In this document: positions 41,751 through 49,174 of the stretch, piece by piece
Position numbering within the stretch: the stretch's first letter is position 1
Layout: every line of letters starts with the position of its first letter
NCBI GenBank assembly: GCA_003522145.1
Contig: DPGD01000045.1
Coordinates: forward strand, 1-64,000
Source of the DNA: Clostridiales bacterium
Lineage (GTDB): Bacteria; Bacillota; Clostridia; Oscillospirales; CAG-272
Reading direction: 5' to 3'
Length of the DNA stretch: 64,000 bases
Position numbers and translations under genes: made by a program
The notes under the pieces: model-generated
The model's input: only the letters and a program-made list of their open reading frames with translations
Told to the model about the DNA's origin: nothing
Database searches by the model: none

Positions 41751-43735
41751 ATTGCGTCTACCTCCGCCATAATCTGTTTATTCGAGAACCCGCGCAGGTC
41801 CATAGCCCCCGACATGCAGGCCACTGTGCAGGCACCGCAACCCTGGCAGACCGCTTCGTTGACCAAAGCCACACGGCGCACCTTGGTGGTGCGGTCGGGC
41901 ATACGGAATTCCTTCTCCACATAGGAAATGGCGCCGTAGGGGCAGACCTTTTCACAGGTGGAGCAACCGTTGCACATCATTTCGTCCGAGTGGGCAATGC
42001 AGGGGTTTCCGGTCAGCTTGTCTTTGCAAAGCAATCCGATGACCTTGGAAGCGGCCGCACCGGCTTGGGCGACTGTTTCGGGAATGTCCTTGGGTCCCTG
42101 GCAGGTGCCGGAGAGATACACACCGGCAGTCGGGCTTTCCACAGGGCGAAGCTTGGGATGGGCTTCGGTGAAGAAGTCGTTGGTGTCCATGCTGGCCGTC
42201 AGCATGGTAGCTAAAGGACGGGCGGATTTGTCCGGCTCAATGGCGGCGGCAAGAACCACAAGGTCGGCGTCGATGTGCAGCTGTTTGCCGTAAATCAGGT
42301 CGGAAGCCTGAACCTTCAGCTTGTCTCCTTCGGGAGAAACCTTGCCGACCATACCTTTGATATAGTGTACGCCGTATTCTTCCACCGCTCGGCGGTAGAA
42401 CTCGTCGAAGTTCTTCCCGGGAGTACGCACATCAATGTAGAAGACATAAACCTCGGTGTCCGGATATTTGTCCCGAATCAACATGGCGTGCTTGGCGGTG
42501 TACATACAGCAGATCTTGGAGCAGTACTCCTTGCCCTTTTCCTCGCAGGCGGAGCACCGGGAGCCGACGCATTGCACAAAAACAATGGTGTGCGGGTGGG
42601 TGCCGTCGGAGGGGCGCAGAAGGGTACCGCCGGTAGGCCCTGCGGCGTTCATCAGGCGCTCCAATTCCAGGGAGGTGATGACATCCTTCGACTGGGAGTA
42701 GGCAAATTCGTCAAATTTCTCCATAGAAATCGGGTTAAAGCCGGTGGCCACCACAATGGCACCGTACTTTTCCTCGATAAATTCGTCCTTGGCGGTATAA
42801 TCAATGGCGCCAGCCGTGCAGACCTTGGAGCAGACACCGCACTTGCCGGTTTTCAGCATGGTGCAGTAGTTGGGGTCAATGGTCGCCACCTTCGGCACAG
42901 CCTGTGCAAAGGGAATATAGATGGCATGGCGGTTGTCCATACCCAAATTGAATTCGTTGGGTACCTTTTTCTGGGGGCACTTTTCGGTGCACAGTCCGCA
43001 TCCGGTGCAGACATCCTCCTTGACATACCGTGCCTTTCTTTTGATCGTCACATCAAAATTGCCCACAAAGCCCTTCACATCGGTCACTTCGGAATAGGAG
43101 AAAATCCGGATTTTCTCATTCTGTGCCACATCCACCATTTTCGGTGTCAGAATGCAGGCAGCGCAGTCCAAGGTCGGGAAGGTCTTGTCCAACTGGGCCA
43201 TTTTGCCGCCGATCGTGGGCTTGGTTTCCACAATATCCACCGGGAAGCCGGCATCGGCAATATCCAACGCCGTCTGAATGCCGGCAATACCTCCGCCAAT
43301 CACAAGGGCCCTTTTGGTGACCGGACTTTCACCGGGGGTAAGGGGTGCGTTCAGATTCACTTTGGCCACAGCCGCTTTGGCAAGGATGATGGCCTTTTCG
43401 GTGCCTATAGGCATTTCCTTATGTACCCAGGAGCATTGCTCCCGGATGTTGGCAATTTCCACCATATAGGGGTTGAGCCCGGCGGCCGCCGCCGTTTTGC
43501 GGAATGTGGCCTCGTGCATCCGGGGCGAGCAGGAGCAGACCACGATGCCGGTCAGTTTGTGTTCCTTAACGGCCTCCTTGATCATTTCCTGTCCGGCTTG
43601 AGAGCACATATACTGATAATGGGTGGAAAAGACCACACCGGGTTCTAAGGAAAGGGCTTGGGCAACTTCCGCCACATCCACCGTTCCTGCAATATTGGTG
43701 CCGCAATGGCAGACGAAAACTCCGATTCTTTGCAT
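41741..43735 (-). CDS. hdrA: Heterodisulfide reductase subunit A (electron-bifurcating flavoprotein)
   Basis: HdrA holds the FAD that splits electron pairs in HdrABC complexes. The 664 residues have the full set: an N-terminal domain GVFVCHCGTNIAG, FAD motif GGGIAGIQTALDIA with EKDs-type VETKPTIGGKMAQLD, the Cys-rich insertion TFPTLDCAACILTPKMV, an inserted ferredoxin segment (CTGCGLCTEKCPQ...CGVCSKVC) and a C-terminal diferredoxin (CNGCSTCEKVCP and CQGCGACTVAC). No domain is missing compared with methanogen HdrA, so bifurcation is possible. Confidence 0.93.
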   Translation of the reverse strand: MQRIGVFVCHCGTNIAGTVDVAEVAQALSLEPGVVFSTHYQYMCSQAGQEMIKEAVKEHKLTGIVVCSCSPRMHEATFRKTAAAAGLNPYMVEIANIREQCSWVHKEMPIGTEKAIILAKAAVAKVNLNAPLTPGESPVTKRALVIGGGIAGIQTALDIADAGFPVDIVETKPTIGGKMAQLDKTFPTLDCAACILTPKMVDVAQNEKIRIFSYSEVTDVKGFVGNFDVTIKRKARYVKEDVCTGCGLCTEKCPQKKVPNEFNLGMDNRHAIYIPFAQAVPKVATIDPNYCTMLKTGKCGVCSKVCTAGAIDYTAKDEFIEEKYGAIVVATGFNPISMEKFDEFAYSQSKDVITSLELERLMNAAGPTGGTLLRPSDGTHPHTIVFVQCVGSRCSACEEKGKEYCSKICCMYTAKHAMLIRDKYPDTEVYVFYIDVRTPGKNFDEFYRRAVEEYGVHYIKGMVGKVSPEGDKLKVQASDLIYGKQLHIDADLVVLAAAIEPDKSARPLATMLTASMDTNDFFTEAHPKLRPVESPTAGVYLSGTCQGPKDIPETVAQAGAAASKVIGLLCKDKLTGNPCIAHSDEMMCNGCSTCEKVCPYGAISYVEKEFRMPDRTTKVRRVALVNEAVCQGCGACTVACMSGAMDLRGFSNKQIMAEVDAICK

Positions 43736-43756
43736 ATTGCTGTTTCTCCTTTCCTC

Positions 43757-44149
43757 TTACTTGGAATACTTGCGCAGAGCGCTCATGATGGCCTGACCGG
43801 GCGTTTCCCCGTCAATGCGTCCCGGAATGTCGTCGGCGGTCATGTGGTTGGCACCCTTTTCCCGGATCGCCATGAGGCGGATGGCCTCAATCAGTTTAGC
43901 CGGCTCCACGCCTCTCGGACAGCGGTCCACGCAGGCAAAGCAGGAAAGACATTGATAGACCGACGGAGATTTCATCAATGCTTCAATATCTCCGGTTTCC
44001 ACCATGTAAACAAACTGGTGAGGATGGTATTCCATCTCCTCGTAGGAGGGACAGGTGCCGGAGCATTTTCCGCAGCGCATACATTTGAGCACATTGACGC
44101 CGCTCATGCGCAGGACCTGCTCCTTCCGCCGTTCGATTTTATTCTGCAT
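43757..44149 (-). CDS. hdrC: Heterodisulfide reductase subunit C
   Basis: A 130-residue ferredoxin-like subunit that wires HdrA to HdrB. It has two [4Fe-4S] motifs, CMRCGKCSGTCP (near residues 23-34) and CLSCFACVDRCP (near 68-79). The position between hdrB and hdrA and the length match the family. Confidence 0.92.
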   Translation of the reverse strand: MQNKIERRKEQVLRMSGVNVLKCMRCGKCSGTCPSYEEMEYHPHQFVYMVETGDIEALMKSPSVYQCLSCFACVDRCPRGVEPAKLIEAIRLMAIREKGANHMTADDIPGRIDGETPGQAIMSALRKYSK

Positions 44150-44214
44150 AATCTGTGACCTGGGCCCTTGTATTTGAACAAAGGCCTCCTTTCTTGAAAA
44201 TGGGATTCAACGAA

Positions 44215-45018
44215 TTATTGTTCCTCGGATGTTTTTACACCGAGAGCCTCGGCAAGAAGCTCGGTAAAATAAACCACCGGAACTTCGCTTTCATTTTTCT
44301 GAAGGTTGTATTTGCAAAGAGGGCAGGCGGTAACGATGAAATCGGCTCCGTGGGAACGGGCGCTTTCCAGAACTGCCTTGGATTTCTTTTCGGAGGAAGA
44401 GGGATTCTCCAGAACCACATAGCCGCCGCAGCATTCATTTCGTCTGGGGAAAATCACCGGCTCACCCCCTAAAGCAGAAATCAGATCCTCCATAATTTTC
44501 GGGTTTTCAGGATCGTCCATTTGAAGGACCTTGCCGGGACGCAGAAGCAGACAGCCGTAATAGCACCCGATCTTCTTGCCCTTCAGGGGATTTACCACGG
44601 CTTCCTTCACCTTGTCAAAGCCTACCACATCCCGCAACAGTTCCAGGTAATGCAAAACGGTGGCTTCCCCGTGATAGGGCTCCGGCGGATTTTTTTCCTG
44701 GGAGAGATAATTGTTGACCGCAGAATCAAAGGCTTTGTCGGTCTGCAGAGCATGGTTGGTCTGCTTGATCACATTGTGGCAGGCCGAGCAGACCGTCACC
44801 AAGGGCCGATTCTCTTCCTTGGCGGCAATCAGCGCCCGGACCGAAGAGAGTTTGGAAGCAATTTCATCCTTTGCGCTGACATATACGCCGCCGCAGCATT
44901 GCCAATCGGGCAGTTCGCAGAGCGTGACGCCCAGTTTTTCGGCACACTCCCGTGCGTAGAGGTCTAAATCCTTAGCCACATTCCGCAGGGTACAGCCGGG
45001 AAAATAACTGACTTTCAT
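44215..45018 (-). CDS. hdrB: Heterodisulfide reductase subunit B (two CCG domains)
   Basis: HdrB carries the non-cubane [4Fe-4S] clusters that reduce disulfides in methanogens. Both CCG motifs are complete: C9, C41-C42, C77-x2-C80 and C156, C196-C197, C232-x2-C235. It should therefore bind both clusters. The organism is not a methanogen, so CoM-S-S-CoB is not the substrate. In this operon HdrB may hand electrons to the fumarate reductase Fe-S subunit, or use another thiol/disulfide. The ATG at 45018 follows AGGAAATAC. Confidence 0.92.
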   Translation of the reverse strand: MKVSYFPGCTLRNVAKDLDLYARECAEKLGVTLCELPDWQCCGGVYVSAKDEIASKLSSVRALIAAKEENRPLVTVCSACHNVIKQTNHALQTDKAFDSAVNNYLSQEKNPPEPYHGEATVLHYLELLRDVVGFDKVKEAVVNPLKGKKIGCYYGCLLLRPGKVLQMDDPENPKIMEDLISALGGEPVIFPRRNECCGGYVVLENPSSSEKKSKAVLESARSHGADFIVTACPLCKYNLQKNESEVPVVYFTELLAEALGVKTSEEQ

Positions 45019-45060
45019 GTATTTCCTCCAAAATAGGATATGTATCCAAAATCATGGCTT

Positions 45061-45095
45061 TACCGCACGACAAGGAATGCCTCTGCCGTGCGGTA
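45061..45095 (-). promoter_or_regulatory. Intra-operon hairpin between fumC and hdrB
   Basis: TACCGCACG (45061-45069) and CGTGCGGTA (45087-45095) form a perfect 9-bp stem with a 17-base loop in the 106-base fumC-hdrB gap. No T run follows on the minus strand, so it is more likely an mRNA-processing or stability element than a full terminator. Confidence 0.5.
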
Positions 45096-45124
45096 TGCGC
45101 TGTGAGCTGCTCGTATACAGCTCC

Positions 45125-46501
45125 TTATACCATCTGTTCGGGGTGGAACACTTCGTCAAACTTTTCGGCAGTCAGGAAGCCCAGTTCCACGCAGGCCTGC
45201 TTTAAGGAAATGTTATCCTTGAAGGCTTTTTTCGCAGTTTTGGCGGCATTTTCATAGCCGATATAAGGGTTCAAGGCCGTTACCAGCATCAGGGAGTTGT
45301 GCAGATTGTGAGCCATTTTTTCCTTGTTTGCCGTAATGCCCACGGCACAGTTGTTGTTGAAGGAGACGATCGCCTCGGCCAACAGTCTTGCGGACTGAAG
45401 GAAATTGTAGATCATCACGGGCATAAACACATTCAACTCAAAATTTCCCTGAGAGGCAGAGACGCCTATGGTCACATCGTTGCCCATGACCTGCACGGCC
45501 ACCATCGTTACCGCTTCGCACTGGGTTGGATTGACCTTTCCGGGCATGATCGAGGAACCCGGCTCGTTTTCGGGGATGCGGATCTCGCCCAAGCCGTCCC
45601 GGGGACCGCTGGCAAGCCAACGCACATCGTTGGCGATCTTCATCATATCGCAGGCGGTTGCCTTGATAGCTCCGTGTGCGAAAACCAGCTCGTCCTTGGA
45701 GGTTAGAGCATGGAATTTGTTCTGGGCGGTTACAAAAGGCTTTCCGGTAAGGGACGCCACCTTGGAAGCCACCAATTCGGAGAAGCCTGCCGGGGCGTTC
45801 AGTCCGGTTCCAACGGCAGTTCCGCCTAAAGCCAGCTCATGCAGGGGCTTGACCGCCATTCTTAAAAGCTCTGCGTCCCGCTCTAAGCTCGTGCGCCAGC
45901 CGGAAATTTCCTGGCTGAACTTGATGGGCGTGGCATCCTGCAGATGGGTTCTGCCGGATTTCACGATCCCCTCGTTTTCCTTTTCCAGCCGCTTGAAGGT
46001 TTCGATCAGCAACCCGATGGCGGGCAACAGCTTGTCTTCCACTGCAAGCACTGCCGAAATGTGCATGGCCGTGGGAAAGGTGTCGTTGGAGGACTGGCTC
46101 ATATTGATGTCATCGTTGGGGTGACAGAGCTTTTTGCCGGCAATCTGATTGGCTCTGTTGGCAATAACCTCGTTGGCGTTCATGTTGGACTGAGTACCGG
46201 AGCCTGTCTGCCAGACCACCAGAGGGAAGTGCTCGTTCAGTGCGCCGGAAAGAACCTCATCGCAGGCCTCTTCGATCACTGCAAGCTTTTCCTTAGTCAT
46301 TTTTTCGGGTCTCAGCTCGGCATTGGCCATGGCTGCCGCCTTTTTCAGAATGCCGAAAGCATGGGTGATTTCTCTGGGCATGGTTTCAATTCCAACGCCG
46401 ATTCTGAAATTTTCATGGCTCCGCTCGGTCTGGGCGGCCCAGAGCTTGTCTGCAGGGACCTTTACTTCTCCCATCGAGTCGTGTTCGATACGATATTCCA
46501 T
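45125..46501 (-). CDS. fumC: Fumarate hydratase, class II
   Basis: Interconverts malate and fumarate without an iron-sulfur cluster. The 458 residues have the superfamily signature GSSIMPGKVNPTQ, the fumarase region SGTQSNMNANEVIANRA and the catalytic-site DINMSQSSNDTFPTAMH. I start at the ATG at 46501 (MEYRIEHDSMG) with AAGG upstream, 26 bases after mdh; starting ten codons earlier gives an atypical N-terminus. It supplies fumarate to the reductase encoded further down the same gene train. Aspartase is a relative, but GSGTQSNMN favours fumarase. Confidence 0.93.
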   Translation of the reverse strand: MEYRIEHDSMGEVKVPADKLWAAQTERSHENFRIGVGIETMPREITHAFGILKKAAAMANAELRPEKMTKEKLAVIEEACDEVLSGALNEHFPLVVWQTGSGTQSNMNANEVIANRANQIAGKKLCHPNDDINMSQSSNDTFPTAMHISAVLAVEDKLLPAIGLLIETFKRLEKENEGIVKSGRTHLQDATPIKFSQEISGWRTSLERDAELLRMAVKPLHELALGGTAVGTGLNAPAGFSELVASKVASLTGKPFVTAQNKFHALTSKDELVFAHGAIKATACDMMKIANDVRWLASGPRDGLGEIRIPENEPGSSIMPGKVNPTQCEAVTMVAVQVMGNDVTIGVSASQGNFELNVFMPVMIYNFLQSARLLAEAIVSFNNNCAVGITANKEKMAHNLHNSLMLVTALNPYIGYENAAKTAKKAFKDNISLKQACVELGFLTAEKFDEVFHPEQMV

Positions 46502-46527
46502 TTTTTCTACCTTTTCCTTACATGAAA

Positions 46528-47472
46528 TCAAATCTGAAGACCGCTGATAACACCCTTCAGCGTTTCGGCGCTCAGACGGAGCTTTCCGATTTCTTCATCG
46601 GTCAGCGGTACATTGATCTTGTCTCTTACACCGTTTCTGCCAACCAGATTCAGGGTGCTCAGGCACACATCGTTGATGCCGTATTCGCCGTTCATCATGG
46701 TGGAAACGGTCATCGTGGTATCGATACCGCTGAAAATGCTCTTGCAGATGTGGCACACCGAAACCGAAACGGCGTAGAAGGTGGCGCCTTTCCGGGCGAT
46801 AACCCGGCCGCCGGACTTTCTTACATACTGCTCAATTTCCTCCAGATTCAGTTCGGGATTGGTGATACCGGGGGTGTGGATCAGCCGATGGCAATCCTTG
46901 ATCGGTACATTGGAAACATTGGCGACCGACCAGGGAATGAAAGAGGAGTCGCCGTGCTCGCCGAAAACATAGGCGTGCACATTGGACTGGTTAATATTGA
47001 AATATTCGGCAAGTCTGGCTCTCAGCCGTGCGGTGTCCAGAATCGTACCCGAACCGATGATGTGGTTGTGGGGAAGACCGGACATCTTGTGGAATGTGTA
47101 GGTCAGAATGTCCACCGGGTTGCTGACGATGATATAAATGGAATCGGGCGCATATTTGGTGATTTCGGGGATGATGGACTTTGTGATGTTCACATTGGTC
47201 TGAGCCAGCTCCAGTCTGGTCTGACCGGGCTTCCGGGCAATACCGGAGGTTAAAATCACGATGTCCGAACCTGCCGCATCCCGATAATCGCCTGCATAGA
47301 TCGAGGAAGCGCTGCAAAAGGGAGTACCCTGACGGATATCCAGTGCCTCGCCTAAAGCTTTTTCCTGATTGATGTCAATGAGTACAATTTCAGAGGCAAT
47401 GCCCATAACTGTCAGAGTGTAGGCAATGGTGGAACCGACGCTGCCAGTTCCGATGATGGAGATTTTGTTCAT
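46528..47472 (-). CDS. mdh: Malate dehydrogenase of the LDH-like family
   Basis: Overall the 314 residues look like an L-lactate dehydrogenase: GTGSVGST nucleotide loop, D33 in LIDIN (NAD preference), catalytic GEHGD (His) and GSGTILDTARLR. At the position that is Gln in lactate dehydrogenases (QKPGETR) it has Arg: R80 in ARKPGQTR. Arg at this site is the known determinant of malate/oxaloacetate specificity. With fumC immediately downstream, malate dehydrogenase is the better call. I start at the ATG at 47472 (MNKISIIG) after GGGAAGG. Confidence 0.8.
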   Translation of the reverse strand: MNKISIIGTGSVGSTIAYTLTVMGIASEIVLIDINQEKALGEALDIRQGTPFCSASSIYAGDYRDAAGSDIVILTSGIARKPGQTRLELAQTNVNITKSIIPEITKYAPDSIYIIVSNPVDILTYTFHKMSGLPHNHIIGSGTILDTARLRARLAEYFNINQSNVHAYVFGEHGDSSFIPWSVANVSNVPIKDCHRLIHTPGITNPELNLEEIEQYVRKSGGRVIARKGATFYAVSVSVCHICKSIFSGIDTTMTVSTMMNGEYGINDVCLSTLNLVGRNGVRDKINVPLTDEEIGKLRLSAETLKGVISGLQI

Positions 47473-47510
47473 AACACACCTTCCCATAATAGTATTCAAC
47501 CGTTTTCTAC

Positions 47511-47539
47511 AGTATACCACAAGCTTGCTCCGAATGCAA
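47511..47539 (-). promoter_or_regulatory. Sigma-A promoter of the mdh-fum-hdr-flx-frd gene train
   Basis: On the minus strand TTGCAT (47534-47539) and TATACT (47511-47516) are 17 bases apart, 39 bases before mdh. No comparable promoter was seen inside the downstream genes, so it may serve the whole train. Confidence 0.8.
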
Positions 47540-47552
47540 GTGTTAGTTTTGC

Positions 47553-47577
47553 ATATCGGTATTGTTCTTATCGATAT
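47553..47577. promoter_or_regulatory. Dyad just upstream of the mdh promoter
   Basis: ATATCGGTA (47553-47561) and TATCGATAT (47569-47577) form a one-mismatch dyad with a 7-base centre, 13 bases upstream of the -35. It is a candidate activator or repressor site. No known regulator consensus fits it that I can recognise. Confidence 0.5.
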
Positions 47578-47635
47578 ATCTGCTTTCGATTGAATTTATG
47601 CTGTTTTTTTCTGATTTTTGTTGATTATGGAGTAT

Positions 47636-47671
47636 TTTGCCAAAAGAATACGGATATATTCTTTTGGCAAA
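47636..47671. promoter_or_regulatory. Perfect 15-bp inverted repeat between mdh and ytvI
   Basis: TTTGCCAAAAGAATA (47636-47650) and its exact complement (47657-47671) surround a 6-base centre. It lies about 95 bases upstream of the mdh -35 and could also touch a ytvI promoter (TTGGCA at 47665). No gene ends here, so a terminator is unlikely. Confidence 0.6.
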
Positions 47672-47699
47672 CCGCATACTGATTACTGATAGTATATGA

Positions 47700-47811
47700 G
47701 CACCTCTGAACATTTCCCCCACATCGGGCAACGGCCTTTTTACCGCAGAATTGTCCGCTGTCGAATATATGCAGAATATATGCCGAATATATACGGAGCA
47801 TTCAGAGGTGC
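47700..47811. repeat. Palindromic interspersed element, copy A (112 bp)
   Basis: Perfect 11-bp inverted ends, GCACCTCTGAA (47700-47710) and TTCAGAGGTGC (47801-47811), enclose GGGCAACGGCC, TTTACCGCAGAA and three direct copies of GAATATATRC at an 11-base period (47763, 47774, 47785). Related copies are at 48993-49146 and 50856-51011. It has no coding capacity. Confidence 0.7.
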
Positions 47812-47838
47812 CCATAAGAAAAGCAAAGGTGTTGAAAA

Positions 47839-48951
47839 GTGAAAAAAGACGCAAGAACCGCAGAAAAATTTATGCTTTTTGCAGGAGTACTTACGGTAAC
47901 GGTGCTGGCTGCCATTCTTTTTTTCAGGTATCTGCTCCTGCCGTTGCTGCCTTTTTTTCTTGCGCTTCTGTTGGCTTCCTTTGTCAGCGGGCTGACCAAA
48001 AGAATGAAAAGAAGAGGGCGTATTTCCGAAAAAATGCTGCGTATTTTTCTGTTGCTTTTTTTCACGCTTTTTTTCTTTTTCCTCTGTTGGCTGTGCATAC
48101 GGAAGATCGGAAATGAGCTGTACCGTTTTGTGGCGGACGAAGAAGGAATTCTGGAAAAGGCAAACAAGCTGTACGATTCGGCATACGGATTTTTGGGCAG
48201 TCATTTCCCCAAATTGGCTATGCGGATCGACAAGTCGGCCCTCTTTGCCCGTTTTGAAAACCTGCTGTCCGAAATGTCCCTCAAAGCCTCCGGGTATCTG
48301 GCGAAAGCTGCGCTGAACCTGCCGGGAGTACTGCTTTTTGTGCTGGTCACATTCCTTTCGGCATACTACATGGCGGTGGACAGAGAAAGCCTTGTGAAAG
48401 GCTTTAAGACCCTTTTGCCCGCAAGGCACCGGGTGCGGATTCTCAAACTGATCTATGCCCTGCGAATGGGTTTCCGCGGGTATTTGCGGGCGGGGGGATG
48501 GATGCTGCTCGTGACCTTTTTGGAAGTGTTTGCGGGCTTATGCCTGTTGGGCTTCGGTTTTCCGCTGCTCTGGTCGCTGTTTATTGCCGCTGTGGATTTT
48601 TTGCCGGTATTGGGCACCGGAACGGTGCTTGTGCCGATGGCGGTGCTGTTCTTTGTGGGAGGAAATATTCCGAAAGGTATCGGACTTCTTGTATTATGGG
48701 GAATCACCGCTTTGGTTCGTCAGATCCTGGAGCCGAAAATTCTGGGAAAGAGTCTGGGAATTCCTCCGCTGTGCACGCTGGCGGCAAGCTATCTTGGTCT
48801 GAAGCTGTTCGGCGTGTTGGGGTTGATTTTTATGCCGGTGTTCGTTTCGGTGGGCACAGGCGTTGTGAAGGAATTGCAAAAATCTGCGGTCTCCGGAGAA
48901 GAAAATACCGATTTCCGGAATAAGAATGAAAAATTCGACGAGAATACTTGA
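47839..48951 (+). CDS. ytvI: AI-2E/YtvI-family membrane protein
   Basis: A 370-residue protein with about seven hydrophobic segments and a large soluble loop between the second pair (KIGNELYRFVADEEGILEK onward), the layout of the AI-2E transporter superfamily. The sporulation branch is called YtvI in Bacillus. The conserved C-terminal block VDFLPVLGTGTVLVPMA and LEPKILGKSLGIPPL fit this family. It starts with GTG at 47839, with AAAGGTG upstream. Transport of autoinducer-2 is not implied by family membership alone. Confidence 0.85.
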   Translation: MKKDARTAEKFMLFAGVLTVTVLAAILFFRYLLLPLLPFFLALLLASFVSGLTKRMKRRGRISEKMLRIFLLLFFTLFFFFLCWLCIRKIGNELYRFVADEEGILEKANKLYDSAYGFLGSHFPKLAMRIDKSALFARFENLLSEMSLKASGYLAKAALNLPGVLLFVLVTFLSAYYMAVDRESLVKGFKTLLPARHRVRILKLIYALRMGFRGYLRAGGWMLLVTFLEVFAGLCLLGFGFPLLWSLFIAAVDFLPVLGTGTVLVPMAVLFFVGGNIPKGIGLLVLWGITALVRQILEPKILGKSLGIPPLCTLAASYLGLKLFGVLGLIFMPVFVSVGTGVVKELQKSAVSGEENTDFRNKNEKFDENT

Positions 48952-48976
48952 TTTTTGGCGAAAAATCTGGTACAAT
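48948..48976 (+). promoter_or_regulatory. Sigma-A promoter upstream of the repeat and dagK-like gene
   Basis: TTGATT (48948-48953) overlaps the ytvI stop, and TACAAT (48971-48976) follows after 17 bases. Transcription from here would include the whole repeat copy B as a 5' leader of the lipid-kinase-like gene. Confidence 0.7.
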
Positions 48977-48992
48977 CAACTGGTTACTAAAG

Positions 48993-49146
48993 GGTAGCTC
49001 TTAAAATTCCCCGTACGGCTGGCAACGGCGGTTTTGCCGCAGAACTTTGTTGTGTAAAATCGAAAGTGTTCTTTCATTTTTGCGCCTCGTTCTTCGGCAG
49101 GACTGCCCCCTCTGTACTCCTTTGAATATTCAGATTCAGAGTTACC
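48993..49146. repeat. Palindromic interspersed element, copy B (154 bp)
   Basis: Ends GGTAGCTCTTAA (48993-49004) and TTCAGAGTTACC (49135-49146) are inverted with two mismatches. The inside has AATTCCCCGTACGGCTGG, GGCAACGGCGGTTTTGCCGC and GTTCTTCGGCAGGACTGCC, all shared with copy C. It lies in the predicted leader of the next gene. Confidence 0.7.
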
Positions 49147-49174
49147 CTGAAATCAGGACAGGCGGGAGCGTAAA

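Noticed and set aside
42275..43648. Long open frame of about 457 codons on the plus strand opposite hdrA
   Set aside because: It is the antisense shadow of hdrA; no ribosome site, and hdrA has complete family motifs.
46528..47472. L-lactate dehydrogenase as the product
   Set aside because: Overall similarity fits, but Arg replaces the specificity Gln and the operon partner is fumarase.
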